A stretch of 64,000 bases of DNA from Streptomyces alfalfae (GTDB lineage: Bacteria > Actinomycetota > Actinomycetes > Streptomycetales > Streptomycetaceae). The DNA lies in contig NZ_QEXM01000017.1 in NCBI RefSeq assembly GCF_004127445.1, forward strand, positions 1-64,000. Direction: 5' to 3'. Shown piece by piece: positions 17,189 to 25,983 of the stretch; the stretch's first letter is position 1; each line of letters opens with the position of its first letter. A model generated the notes under the pieces. The model saw nothing but the letters and a program-made list of their open reading frames with translations, searched no databases and was not told the origin of the DNA. Position numbers and translations under genes: made by a program.

Positions 17189-18280
17189 ATGTCCTCCGTA
17201 CTGACCGATCTCTGCCGCTTTCCCCTCGTGCAGGCCCCCATGGCCGGCGGGGCCGCGGGCCCACGGCTGGCCGCGGCCGTGTCCGAGGCAGGGGGGCTCG
17301 GTTTCCTCGCCGCCGGGTACAAGACCGCCGACGGGATGTACCAGGAGATCAAGCAGGTGCGGGGCCTGACCGCGCGGCCCTTCGGCGTCAACCTCTTCAT
17401 GCCGCAGCCCGACACCGCCGACGCCGCCGCGATCGAGGTGTACCGCAACCAGCTCGCCGGCGAGGCCACCTGGTACGAGACACGGCTCGGCGACCCGGAC
17501 CGCGGCCTCGACGACGGGTACGACGCCAAGCTCGCGATCCTGCTCGACGACCCCGTGCCGCTCGTGTCGTTCACCTTCGGCTGCCCCACCCGCGACGTCC
17601 TGGAGTCCTTCGCGCGCGTCGGCACCCTGACCGTCGTCACGGTGACCACGCCGGAGGAGGCGCGGGCCGCCCAGTGGGCGGGCGCCGACGCGCTGTGCGT
17701 GCAGGGCGTCGAGGCGGGCGGCCACCAGGGCACCCACCGCGACCAGCCGGAGGCCGACGGCGCCGGGCTCGGCCTGCTCACCCTGCTCACGCTCGTCCGC
17801 GAGACCGTGCCGCTGCCTCTGATGGCCACGGGCGGCCTGATGCGCGGCGCGCAGATCGCCGCGGTCCTCGCGGCGGGCGCGGACGCCGCCCAGCTCGGCA
17901 CGGCCTTCCTCGCCACCCCGGAGTCGGGCGCCGACCCCCTGCACAAGCAGGCCCTGACCAACCCGCTGTTCGTGCGCACCGAGCTGACCCGGGCCTTCTC
18001 CGGACGGCCCGCGCGCGGCCTGGTCAACCGCTTCATGCGCGAGCACGGCCGGTACGCGCCCGCCGCCTACCCCCAGCTCCACCACCTGACCAGCGGCCTG
18101 CGCAAGGCCGCGGCGAAGGCGGGTGACGCGCAGGCCATGGCGCTCTGGGCCGGGCAGGGCCACCGACTCGCCAGGGAGCTGCCCGCCGGGCGGCTCGTGG
18201 AGGTCCTCGCCGCCGAACTGGCCGAGGCACAGGGGGCGCCGGCCGGTGCGGCCACGCCGGAGCAGGGAGAGAACCAGTGA
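17189..18280 (+). CDS. Nitronate monooxygenase family flavoprotein
   Basis: FMN-dependent TIM-barrel enzyme of 363 residues, related to 2-nitropropane dioxygenase. It probably oxidises toxic alkyl nitronates. FMN/phosphate-binding segments are visible: QAPMAGG near the N-terminus, CVQGVEAGGHQGTH (with the family His), ATGGLMRG and GADAAQLGTAFLATPES. The ATG at 17189 gives a standard N-terminus (SSVLTDLCRFPLVQAPMAG). Its stop overlaps the rsmE start by 4 nt, so the two are coupled. Confidence 0.9.
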   Translation: MSSVLTDLCRFPLVQAPMAGGAAGPRLAAAVSEAGGLGFLAAGYKTADGMYQEIKQVRGLTARPFGVNLFMPQPDTADAAAIEVYRNQLAGEATWYETRLGDPDRGLDDGYDAKLAILLDDPVPLVSFTFGCPTRDVLESFARVGTLTVVTVTTPEEARAAQWAGADALCVQGVEAGGHQGTHRDQPEADGAGLGLLTLLTLVRETVPLPLMATGGLMRGAQIAAVLAAGADAAQLGTAFLATPESGADPLHKQALTNPLFVRTELTRAFSGRPARGLVNRFMREHGRYAPAAYPQLHHLTSGLRKAAAKAGDAQAMALWAGQGHRLARELPAGRLVEVLAAELAEAQGAPAGAATPEQGENQ

Positions 18281-19017
18281 CCGCACCCGTGTTCGTCGTC
18301 GACCACTTCGACGCGGAGGCCGGCGGGCGCTATGTGCTCGACGGGCCCGAGGGGCGGCACGCCGTCTCCGTGAAACGGCTGCGCGCCGGTGAGGACGTCG
18401 TCCTGACCGACGGCGCCGGACGGTGGGCCACCTGCGTGGTCGTGGACACCGAGGGCAAGGACCGGCTCGTCGTCCGCATGGACCCCGTCGCCGAGGAACC
18501 CGCGGAGTCGCCCCGTATCACCGTCGTCCAGGCACTGCCCAAGGGCGACCGCGGCGAACTGGCCGTGGAGACCATGACGGAGACCGGCGTCGACGCCGTC
18601 GTGCCGTGGGCCGCGTCGCGCTGCATCACGCAGTGGAAGGGCGAGCGCGGCCAGAAGGCGCTCGCCAAGTGGCGGGCCACCGCGCGCGAGGCGGGCAAGC
18701 AGTCGCGCCGGACGCGTTTCCCCGAGGTGGCGGACGCCGCGTCGACCAAGCAGGTCGCGGCCCTGCTCGCGGAGGCCGACTTCGCGGCCGTCCTGCACGA
18801 GGAGGGCAGCGAGCCGCTGGCCACCGCGGAACTCCCCACGGCCGGGCACATCGTCCTCGTGGTGGGGCCCGAAGGAGGGGTTTCCCCCGACGAGCTGGCC
18901 CTCTTCGCGCGGGCCGGGGCGGCGCCGTACCGGCTGGGGCGTAGCGTGTTGCGCACATCGACCGCGGGGACCGCGGCGAGCGCGCTGCTCCTCGGACGCA
19001 CGGGCCGCTGGTCCTGA
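18277..19017 (+). CDS. rsmE: 16S rRNA (uracil-1498-N3)-methyltransferase
   Basis: SPOUT-class methyltransferase of 246 residues that methylates N3 of U1498 in the 16S rRNA decoding region. An N-terminal PUA-like domain is followed by the knotted SAM-binding fold with VVGPEGGVSPDE (about 196-207) and RLGRSVLRTSTAGTAA. The GTG at 18277 overlaps the upstream stop as GTGA. Confidence 0.95.
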   Translation: MTAPVFVVDHFDAEAGGRYVLDGPEGRHAVSVKRLRAGEDVVLTDGAGRWATCVVVDTEGKDRLVVRMDPVAEEPAESPRITVVQALPKGDRGELAVETMTETGVDAVVPWAASRCITQWKGERGQKALAKWRATAREAGKQSRRTRFPEVADAASTKQVAALLAEADFAAVLHEEGSEPLATAELPTAGHIVLVVGPEGGVSPDELALFARAGAAPYRLGRSVLRTSTAGTAASALLLGRTGRWS

Positions 19018-19037
19018 CCGACCCCACGGGGGCTGCG

Positions 19038-19430
19038 TTGGAACTCGCCCAGGTCCGCCTGCTCGTCTCGGACTTCCCTACCTGCTACCGCTTCTACGCC
19101 GAGGTCCTCGGTCTCAAGCCCCAGTCGGGCGCCGAGGAGGGCCCGTACGAGAAGTTCAGTCCGTCCGCGGGCTCGGCGGGCATCGCGCTGCAGGACCGGT
19201 CGATGATGGCCGGGCTGATCGACGAGCTCGCCGGGTCGGCGACCGGGCACCGCTCCCTGGTGGTGCTGCGGGTCGACGACCTGGACGCGTACTGCGCACG
19301 GATCACCGGGCGCGGGGCCGTCCTCGCGCACGGGCCCGCGCCGATGACCGACCGTATGCGGGTGGCGCACCTCAAGGACCCGGAGGGCAATGTCGTGGAG
19401 CTCCAGGAGTGGCTGCTCTCCCAGGGGTGA
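19038..19430 (+). CDS. VOC family protein (glyoxalase/bleomycin-resistance fold)
   Basis: Protein of 130 residues with the paired beta-alpha-beta-beta-beta fold: VRLLVSDFPTCYRFYAEVLGL at the start and HLKDPEGNVVELQEW at the end, where the last Glu is the usual metal ligand. Members include glyoxalases, dioxygenases and sequestering resistance proteins; the substrate here is unknown. The only suitable start is TTG at 19038, 20 bp after rsmE, with a weak ribosome-binding site. Confidence 0.85.
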   Translation: MELAQVRLLVSDFPTCYRFYAEVLGLKPQSGAEEGPYEKFSPSAGSAGIALQDRSMMAGLIDELAGSATGHRSLVVLRVDDLDAYCARITGRGAVLAHGPAPMTDRMRVAHLKDPEGNVVELQEWLLSQG

Positions 19431-19541
19431 CGCGGGGCAGGCCGTAGGCGCGCCGCGGCCCTCGGCAGATGGCCGCAAGCGGTCTACCCCTCGGGCGCGC
19501 GGGGTGGCACTCTGCCGCCCATGGGGGCATTGAGGCGGCCG

Positions 19542-20129
19542 ATGGGCCGCGACAAGGGGATCTCGGGGTCACGGCGGCGTACGCCGGTGCTCTGCGCCGC
19601 CGCTCTCGCCGGGGCCGCCGCGCTCGGCGTCACCGCGTGCGACCCGGCGAACGGCGACATGAACACCTCCGCGGTCGCGCTCACCGCCGACCGGGCGGGT
19701 ACGAAGGAGCTGGAGCGGCAGCACCTGGACGTGGCGTGGCTGAGCTGCACGGCACGCCACGCGGACAGGGTCACCCCGAAGAGCGGCTCCTCCGCCGGCG
19801 AGAACGCGGCCGTCACGGTGGACTGCCAGGGCCGGAGCGACGACGGCAAGGACATCACCGTCAAGGGCACGGTGCGCTCCGTCGTCGACGGGGGCTGCGT
19901 GCGCGGCGACCTCACGGCCAAGGTCGACGGCAAGCAGTGGTTCCGGGTCGACGTCCTCGGCAACTGCGACGCGGGCGACGACAACGGCGACGGCGGCGGG
20001 GACTCCGAGCCGCCCGTCTCCCACCAGCCGCCCTCCCACGAGAAGCCGCGGCCCGGCCCCACCACGACCGTCACCGTCACCGTGACCCCGCCGCCCGACC
20101 CCACCTGCGACTGCCGACCGGGCAAGTGA
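19542..20129 (+). CDS. Secreted lipoprotein, function unknown
   Basis: Protein of 195 residues with an Arg-rich N-region, hydrophobic core and lipobox LGVTAC (Cys33), so it should be exported and lipid-anchored. The mature part is small and polar, with several Cys residues and a CQGRSDDGKDITVKGTVRSV segment. It ends in a Pro/Thr-rich stretch and CDCRPGK. Start: GAGG lies six nt before ATG 19542; ATG 19521 is in frame but less well supported. I recognise no functional domain. It precedes the tricorn-type protease by 46 bp. Confidence 0.75.
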   Translation: MGRDKGISGSRRRTPVLCAAALAGAAALGVTACDPANGDMNTSAVALTADRAGTKELERQHLDVAWLSCTARHADRVTPKSGSSAGENAAVTVDCQGRSDDGKDITVKGTVRSVVDGGCVRGDLTAKVDGKQWFRVDVLGNCDAGDDNGDGGGDSEPPVSHQPPSHEKPRPGPTTTVTVTVTPPPDPTCDCRPGK

Positions 20130-20175
20130 TCCAAACCTCTGTCGGAGCGCCGGGGGCCTGCCTAGGCTGGACCGT

Positions 20176-23100
20176 GTGACACAGACTGCGTACCTCCGAT
20201 ACCCGCACATCCACGGCGAGTTGGTCACCTTCACGGCTGAGGACGACGTCTGGGTCGCCCCCCTCGACGGGGGCCGCGCCTGGCGGGTCAGCGCCGACAA
20301 CATGCCCGTGAACCACCCCCGCGTCTCCCCGGACGGCACCACCGTCGCCTGGACGTCCACCAGGGACGGGGCTCCCGAGGTGCACATCGCGCCGCTCGAC
20401 GGCGGGCCCTCCCGGCGGCTCACGTACTGGGGCACGGCGAAGACCGGCGTGCGCGGCTGGACCCCCGACGGGCGCGTCCTCGCCGTCAGCGCGGCGGGAC
20501 AGGCCTCGCCGCGCCGCACCTGGGCACGGGCCGTCCCGCTGGACGGCGGCCCCGCGCAGACCCTTCCATACGGCGTCGTCGGCGACGTCACGCACGGCCC
20601 CGACGGGCAGGTCCTGCTGCTCACGGCCCCCATGGGGCGCGAGGCCGCCTGGTGGAAGCGGTACCGGGGCGGCACGGCGGGAAAGCTGTGGCTCCGCGCC
20701 GCCGCCTCCGCCCCCGGGCCGACGAGCGATCCCGCGGGAACGTTCGCACGCGTCCACCAAGAGCTGGAAGGCAACATCGAGTACCCGCTCTGGGTGGGGG
20801 AGCGGATCGCCTTCCTCAGCGATCACGAGGACGTCGGCGCGGTCTACTCCTCGCTGCCCGACGGCGCCGACCTGCGGCGCCACACCCCCGTCGACGGCTT
20901 CTACGCCCGGCACGCCGCCACCGACGGCGCCCGCGTCGTCTACGCCGCGGCCGGTGAACTCTGGCTCCTCGACGACCTGGAGGGCGCCGAGCCGCGCCGC
21001 CTCGACATCCGCCTCGGCGGCCAGCGCACCGACCTGCAACCGCACCCCGTGGCGGCGGCCCGCTGGTTCGGCGCCGCCGCGCCCGACCACACCGGACGCG
21101 GCAGCGCCGTCTCCGTGCGCGGTTCCGTGCACTGGGTCACGCACCGCCAGGGCCCCGCCCGCGCCCTCGCCGCCACGCAAGGGGTCCGCGCCCGGCTGCC
21201 CCGCACCTTCCGCGTGGCGGGCGAGGAGCACGTCGTGTGGGTCACCGACGCCGAGGGCGACGAGGCCCTGGAGTTCGCCCCGGCCACCGGCCCCGCGCCC
21301 GGCGCCACGCCCCGCAGGCTCGCCGCGGGGCAGCTCGGGCGGGTCCTCGGGCTCACCATGTCGCCGGACGGCAGCCGCGCCGCCGTCGCCTCGCACGACG
21401 GCCGGGTCCTGCTCGTGGAGCGGGAGAGCGGCGAGGTCCGCGAGGTCGACCGGAGCGAGGACGGCGAGGCCACCGGGCTCGTCTTCTCGCCCGACTCCGC
21501 CTGGCTCGCCTGGTCGCACCCCGGGCCGCGCCCGCTGCGGCAGCTCCGGCTCGCCAACACCGCCGACCTCTCCGTCTCCGACGCCACCCCGCTGCGCTTC
21601 CGCGACTACTCGCCCGCGTTCACCCTCGACGGCAAGCACCTCGCGTTCCTCTCCGCGCGCGCCTTCGACCCGGTCTACGACGAGCACGTCTTCGACCTCG
21701 CCTTCGTCGGCGGCTCACGGCCGCACCTGATCACGCTCGCCGCGACCACGCCGTCCCCGTTCGGGCCGCAGCGCCACGGCAGGCCCTTCGACGCGCAGGA
21801 CGGCGGCCCGGAGACGCCCGACAGCGAGGGCGCCCCCGTCACCCGCGTCGACTTCGACGGGCTCGCCGACCGCATCGTGCCCTTCCCCGTGGAGGCCGCC
21901 CGCTACTCGACGCTGCGCGCCGCCAAGGACGGCCTGCTCTGGCTGCGCCACCCCGTGCGCGGTGTGCTCGGCGCCTCCCGGGCGCACCCCCTCGACCCCG
22001 AGCCGCGCACCGAACTGGAGCGGTACGACCTCCTACAGCACCGCGTGGAGGAACTGGCGTCCGACGCCGACCACTTCACGGTCACCGGCGACGGTAAGCG
22101 GGTCCTGCTGCGGACCGACGGCAAGCTGAAGGTGGTGCCGAGCGACCGGCGCGCCTCCGGCGACGACGACAGCGACTCGAACATCACCGTCGACCTCTCC
22201 CGCATCCGGTGCACCGTCGACCCGGCCGCCGAGTGGCGGCAGATGTACGACGAGACCGGCCGCCTCATGCGGGACAACTTCTGGCGGGCGGACCTCGGCG
22301 GCGTCGACTGGGACGGCGTCCTGGAGCGCTACCGGCCCGTCCTCGCCCGTGTCGCCACCCACGACGACCTCGTCGACCTGCTCTGGGAGGTCCAGGGCGA
22401 GCTGGGCACCTCGCACGCGTACGTCATGGCGGGCGGCGGCGCCCACGCGTACCGGCAGGGGCTCCTCGGCGCCGACCTCTCGCGCGGCGAGGACGGCCTC
22501 TGGCGCGTCGACCGCGTCCTGCCGTCGGAGACCTCCGACCCGGCCGCGCGCTCGCCGCTCGCCGCCCCCGGCGTCGCGGTGCGGCCGGGCGACGCGGTGA
22601 TCGAGGTCAACGGCCGGGCGGTCGACCCCGTGACCGGTCCCGGACCGCTGCTCGTCGGCACCGCGGGCAAGCCCGTCGAGCTGACCGTCTCGCCCTCCGG
22701 CGGCGGCGACCCGCGGCACGCCGTTATCATCCCGGTCGACGACGAGGAGCCCCTGCGCTACCACGCCTGGGTCGCGGACCGGCGTGCCTACGTCCACGAG
22801 CGCTCCGGCGGCCGGCTCGGATACCTCCACGTGCCCGACATGCAGGCGCCCGGCTGGGCGCAGATCCACCGCGACCTGCGCGTCGAGGTCGCCCGCGAGG
22901 GCCTGGTGGTGGACGTCCGCGAGAACCGCGGCGGACACACCTCGCAGCTCATCGTGGAGAAGCTGGCGCGCCGCGTCATCGGCTGGGACATGCCCCGCGG
23001 CTCACGGGCCTTCAGCTACCCGCAGGACGCGCCGCGCGGCCCCGTCGTCGCCGTCGCCGACGAGTTCTCCGGCTCCGACGGCGACATCGTCAACGCCGCC

Positions 23101-23406
23101 ATCAGGGCGCTCGGCATCGGCCCCGTCGTGGGCACCCGCACCTGGGGCGGCGTCGTCGGCATCGACAGCCGCTACCACCTGGTCGACGGGACGCTCGTGA
23201 CCCAGCCGAAGTACGCGTTCTGGATGGAGGGCCAGGACTGGGGCCTGGAGAACCGCGGGGTCGACCCCGACGTCGAGGTGGTGACCACCCCCGAGGACCA
23301 CGCGGCGGGCCGCGACCCGCAGTTGGACGAGGCGGTGCGGATCGCCCTCGCGGCCCTGGCGGAGAACCCGGCGAAGACGGCGCCCGACCTGCCGGGCGCA
23401 CGGTGA
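20176..23406 (+). CDS. Tricorn-type S41 family peptidase
   Basis: Large protease of 1076 residues homologous to the archaeal tricorn protease, which degrades oligopeptides released by proteasomes. Order: six-bladed then seven-bladed beta-propellers (about 1-680, many SPDG repeats), a helical core domain, PDZ domain (about 790-870) and the S41 catalytic domain. His747 in GTSHAYV and Ser967 in FSGSDGD correspond closely to His746 and Ser965 of the Thermoplasma enzyme. No signal peptide is visible, so it is probably cytosolic. Streptomycetes have 20S proteasomes, which gives it a logical partner. GTG at 20176 is the start. Confidence 0.94.
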   Translation: MTQTAYLRYPHIHGELVTFTAEDDVWVAPLDGGRAWRVSADNMPVNHPRVSPDGTTVAWTSTRDGAPEVHIAPLDGGPSRRLTYWGTAKTGVRGWTPDGRVLAVSAAGQASPRRTWARAVPLDGGPAQTLPYGVVGDVTHGPDGQVLLLTAPMGREAAWWKRYRGGTAGKLWLRAAASAPGPTSDPAGTFARVHQELEGNIEYPLWVGERIAFLSDHEDVGAVYSSLPDGADLRRHTPVDGFYARHAATDGARVVYAAAGELWLLDDLEGAEPRRLDIRLGGQRTDLQPHPVAAARWFGAAAPDHTGRGSAVSVRGSVHWVTHRQGPARALAATQGVRARLPRTFRVAGEEHVVWVTDAEGDEALEFAPATGPAPGATPRRLAAGQLGRVLGLTMSPDGSRAAVASHDGRVLLVERESGEVREVDRSEDGEATGLVFSPDSAWLAWSHPGPRPLRQLRLANTADLSVSDATPLRFRDYSPAFTLDGKHLAFLSARAFDPVYDEHVFDLAFVGGSRPHLITLAATTPSPFGPQRHGRPFDAQDGGPETPDSEGAPVTRVDFDGLADRIVPFPVEAARYSTLRAAKDGLLWLRHPVRGVLGASRAHPLDPEPRTELERYDLLQHRVEELASDADHFTVTGDGKRVLLRTDGKLKVVPSDRRASGDDDSDSNITVDLSRIRCTVDPAAEWRQMYDETGRLMRDNFWRADLGGVDWDGVLERYRPVLARVATHDDLVDLLWEVQGELGTSHAYVMAGGGAHAYRQGLLGADLSRGEDGLWRVDRVLPSETSDPAARSPLAAPGVAVRPGDAVIEVNGRAVDPVTGPGPLLVGTAGKPVELTVSPSGGGDPRHAVIIPVDDEEPLRYHAWVADRRAYVHERSGGRLGYLHVPDMQAPGWAQIHRDLRVEVAREGLVVDVRENRGGHTSQLIVEKLARRVIGWDMPRGSRAFSYPQDAPRGPVVAVADEFSGSDGDIVNAAIRALGIGPVVGTRTWGGVVGIDSRYHLVDGTLVTQPKYAFWMEGQDWGLENRGVDPDVEVVTTPEDHAAGRDPQLDEAVRIALAALAENPAKTAPDLPGAR

Positions 23407-23481
23407 CCTTCCCCCGGCCCCGCGGACGCGGGGCCGATAGCATGCCGGACGTACTGATCATTTCGTTCGAGGAGGCGGCCC

Positions 23482-23835
23482 ATGGCGGGCGAAGCGCAAG
23501 ACGACTGCCTGTTCTGCAAGATCGTCGCGGGTGACGTGCCGGCGACCGTCGTCCGCGAGACCGAGACGACCGTGGCCTTCCGCGACATCAACCCGCAGGC
23601 GCCCACCCACGTCCTGGTGATCCCCAAGGCGCACTACCCGGACGCGGCGTCGCTCGCCGCCGCCGAACCGGCCATCGCCGCCGACGTGCTGCGCGAGGCG
23701 GGCGAGGTCGCCGCGCAGGAGAAGGCGGAGAGCCACCGCATCGTCTTCAACACCGGGACCGGCGCCGGGCAGACCGTCTTCCACACGCACGCGCACGTCC
23801 TGGGCGGCCGCGGCCTCCAGTGGCCTCCCGGATAG
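23482..23835 (+). CDS. HIT family nucleotide-binding protein
   Basis: Small histidine-triad protein of 117 residues with the motif HTHAHV (His101, His103, His105) and the N-terminal DCLFCKIVAGD typical of Hint-type nucleoside phosphoramidate hydrolases. GAGG at 23470-23473 precedes ATG 23482. It lies between the tricorn gene and an RNase Z-like gene, all on the same strand. Confidence 0.93.
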   Translation: MAGEAQDDCLFCKIVAGDVPATVVRETETTVAFRDINPQAPTHVLVIPKAHYPDAASLAAAEPAIAADVLREAGEVAAQEKAESHRIVFNTGTGAGQTVFHTHAHVLGGRGLQWPPG

Positions 23836-23850
23836 CGGGGCCACCACCCC

Positions 23851-24756
23851 TTGTCCGCACGTGAACTGGTCGTGCTCGGCACGGCCAGCCAGGTCCCCAC
23901 CCGGCACCGCAACCACAACGGCTACGTCCTGTTCTGGGACGGCCAGGGCATCCTCTTCGACCCCGGCGAGGGCACGCAGCGGCAGATGCTGCGCGCCGGG
24001 GTCGCCGCACACGACCTGCACCGCATCTGCGTGACCCACTTCCACGGCGACCACAGCCTGGGCCTCGCCGGGGTGATCCAGCGCATCAACCTCGACCGCG
24101 TCCCGCACCCCGTCACCGCCCACTACCCGGCCTCCGGGCAGCACTTCTTCGACCGCCTGCGGTACTCCACCGCGTACCGCGAGACCGTGGCGCTCGTCCA
24201 GGAGCCGGTCGCCGCCGACGGGCCGCTGGCCGAGGGCCCCTCGTACACCCTCGACGCGGTGAAGCTCTCCCACCCCGTCGAGTCCTACGGCTACCGGCTC
24301 ACCGAGCCCGACGGGCGGCGCATGCTGCCCCGGCTGCTCGCCGAGCGCGGCATCAGGGGGCCCGACGTCGGGCGCATCCAGCGGGAGGGCAGCCTCGGCG
24401 GGACCACGCTCGACGAGGTCAGTGAGGTGCGGCGCGGGCAGCGGTTCGCCTTCGTGATGGACACCCGGCTCTGCGCGGGCGTGCACACGCTCGCCGAGGG
24501 CTGCGACATGCTCGTCATCGAGTCCACCTTCCTCGACGAGGACGAACAGCTCGCCACCGACCACGGGCACCTCACCGCGGGGCAGGCGGCCCGGGTGGCG
24601 GTGGAGGCGGGCGTGCGCCACCTCGTCCTGACCCACTTCAGCCAGCGCTACTCCGACCCCGGTCTGTACGAGCGGCAGGCCCGCGCCGCGGGGTTCGAGG
24701 GCGAGCTCACCATCGCCCGCGACCTCACGCGCGTCCCCGTGCCCAAGCGGACCTGA
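23851..24756 (+). CDS. Ribonuclease Z-like metallo-beta-lactamase protein
   Basis: Protein of 301 residues with the RNase Z pattern: early [23 protein letters not shown] and the zinc motif [10 protein letters not shown] (His63, His65, Asp67, His68). MDTR and IESTF follow, then LTHFSQRY near the C-terminus. RNase Z removes the 3' trailer of tRNA precursors, and this is the likely role. Some close paralogues are other phosphodiesterases. The start is TTG at 23851, 15 bp after the HIT gene. Confidence 0.86.
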   Translation: MSARELVVLGTASQVPTRHRNHNGYVLFWDGQGILFDPGEGTQRQMLRAGVAAHDLHRICVTHFHGDHSLGLAGVIQRINLDRVPHPVTAHYPASGQHFFDRLRYSTAYRETVALVQEPVAADGPLAEGPSYTLDAVKLSHPVESYGYRLTEPDGRRMLPRLLAERGIRGPDVGRIQREGSLGGTTLDEVSEVRRGQRFAFVMDTRLCAGVHTLAEGCDMLVIESTFLDEDEQLATDHGHLTAGQAARVAVEAGVRHLVLTHFSQRYSDPGLYERQARAAGFEGELTIARDLTRVPVPKRT

Positions 24757-24818
24757 GAACCTGGGGGACAGCCCCCGGGCCGGACGAGCACCACCACAGA
24801 ACTGAGCGAGACCGCACC

Positions 24819-25820
24819 ATGCCGATCCCCAAGGCCGAACTCCACCTGCACATCGAGGGCACCCTCGAACCCGAACTGGCCTTCGCGCTGGCCGCGCGCA
24901 ACGGCGTCGACCTGCCGTACGCCGACACCGAGGAACTGCGCAAGGCCTACGACTTCGACGACCTCCAGAGCTTCCTCGACCTCTACTACGGCCTGATGGC
25001 CGTCCTGCGCACCGAGGCCGACTTCGAGGAACTCGCGGACGCCTACCTCGCCCGCGCCGCCGGGCAGGGCGTCCGCCACGCGGAGATCTTCTTCGACCCG
25101 CAGGCCCACATCGCGCGCGGCGTCCCCATCGGCACCGTCGTCGAGGGCCTCTCCCGCGCCCTCGACCGCAGCGAGGAGCGGCACGGCGTCTCCACGCGGC
25201 TCATCATGTGCTTCCTGCGCGACGAGTCCGCCGAGTCCGCCATGGAGACGCTGCGGGCCGCGCGGCCCCACCTCGACCGGATCATCGGCGTCGGCCTCGA
25301 CTCCGCCGAGGTGGGCCACCCGCCGGCCAAGTTCAAGGAGGTCTACGAGGCCGCGGCCGCGCTCGGGCTCCGCCTCGTCGCCCACGCCGGGGAGGAGGGC
25401 CCGCCCTCCTACATCACCGAGGCCCTGGACGTGCTGCGCGTCGAGCGCGTCGACCACGGCCTGCGCTGCGTGGAGGACCCGGCCCTCGTCGAGCGGCTGG
25501 CCGCCGAGCGCGTGCCGCTCACCCTCTGCCCGCTCTCCAACGTCCGGCTGCGCACCATCGACGTGCTGGCGGACCACCCGCTGCCGCGGATGCTGGACGC
25601 CGGGCTCATGTGCACGGTCAACTCCGACGACCCCGCCTACTTCGGCGGCTACGCGGGCGACAACTTCGACGCCGTGCGCGAGGCGCTCGGGCTCGACGAG
25701 GAGCGGCTGCGCACCCTGGCGCGCAACTCCTTCGAGGCGGCGTTCCTTGACCGTGACGCGGGCGAGGAGGCGCTGCGGGCGCGGTACCTCGCCGAGGTCG
25801 AGGCTTATTCGTTCGACTGA
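24819..25820 (+). CDS. Adenosine/adenine deaminase family enzyme
   Basis: Zinc-dependent purine deaminase of 333 residues. Catalytic elements: HLHIEG (His9, His11), VAHAGEEG (His189, Glu192), VDHGLRC and NSDDPAYFGGY (Asp270, Asp271). Many annotations call it adenosine deaminase. The NSDDPAYFGGY and GEEGPPSYI motifs are those I associate with adenine deaminases of the Aah1 type, so the substrate may be the free base. A start with MPIPKAELHLHIEG is usual. Its last codons overlap a possible promoter for the glycosyltransferase leader. Confidence 0.88.
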   Translation: MPIPKAELHLHIEGTLEPELAFALAARNGVDLPYADTEELRKAYDFDDLQSFLDLYYGLMAVLRTEADFEELADAYLARAAGQGVRHAEIFFDPQAHIARGVPIGTVVEGLSRALDRSEERHGVSTRLIMCFLRDESAESAMETLRAARPHLDRIIGVGLDSAEVGHPPAKFKEVYEAAAALGLRLVAHAGEEGPPSYITEALDVLRVERVDHGLRCVEDPALVERLAAERVPLTLCPLSNVRLRTIDVLADHPLPRMLDAGLMCTVNSDDPAYFGGYAGDNFDAVREALGLDEERLRTLARNSFEAAFLDRDAGEEALRARYLAEVEAYSFD

Positions 25821-25848
25821 GGCCCCGGAGGCGGGCTACGGTCCCGGT

Positions 25849-25878
25849 ATGGACTCCTGCGCGCAGATCTACGGCTGA
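25849..25878 (+). CDS. Possible nine-residue leader peptide (uORF)
   Basis: ATG at 25849 opens a complete short frame, MDSCAQIYG then TGA. A TACGGT hexamer (25837-25842) ends six nt before the ATG and could serve as a -10 box for a leaderless transcript. TTCGAC (25812-25817) is a weak -35 match. A G+C-rich stem-loop and the macrolide-type glycosyltransferase gene follow. Leader peptides are common before antibiotic-resistance genes, but such a short frame can also arise by chance. Confidence 0.35.
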   Translation: MDSCAQIYG

Positions 25879-25936
25879 CACGGCTCTCGTGGCCCCCGCC
25901 CGCCCTGGGAAAGGGCCGTGGCGGCGGGCCGCCGTG
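25879..25936 (+). promoter_or_regulatory. Stem-loop in the glycosyltransferase leader
   Basis: Nested inverted repeats: CACGGC (25879-25884) with GCCGTG (25931-25936); CCCGCC (25895-25900) with GGCGGG (25923-25928); and GCCCT (25902-25906) with AGGGC (25912-25916). They immediately follow the possible leader peptide and precede the gene by about 50 nt. An attenuator is the obvious hypothesis. Confidence 0.4.
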
Positions 25937-25983
25937 TCCTCGTCCGTGGTTCCGCACATTCCTGACGCAGGTGAAGGAAGCCC

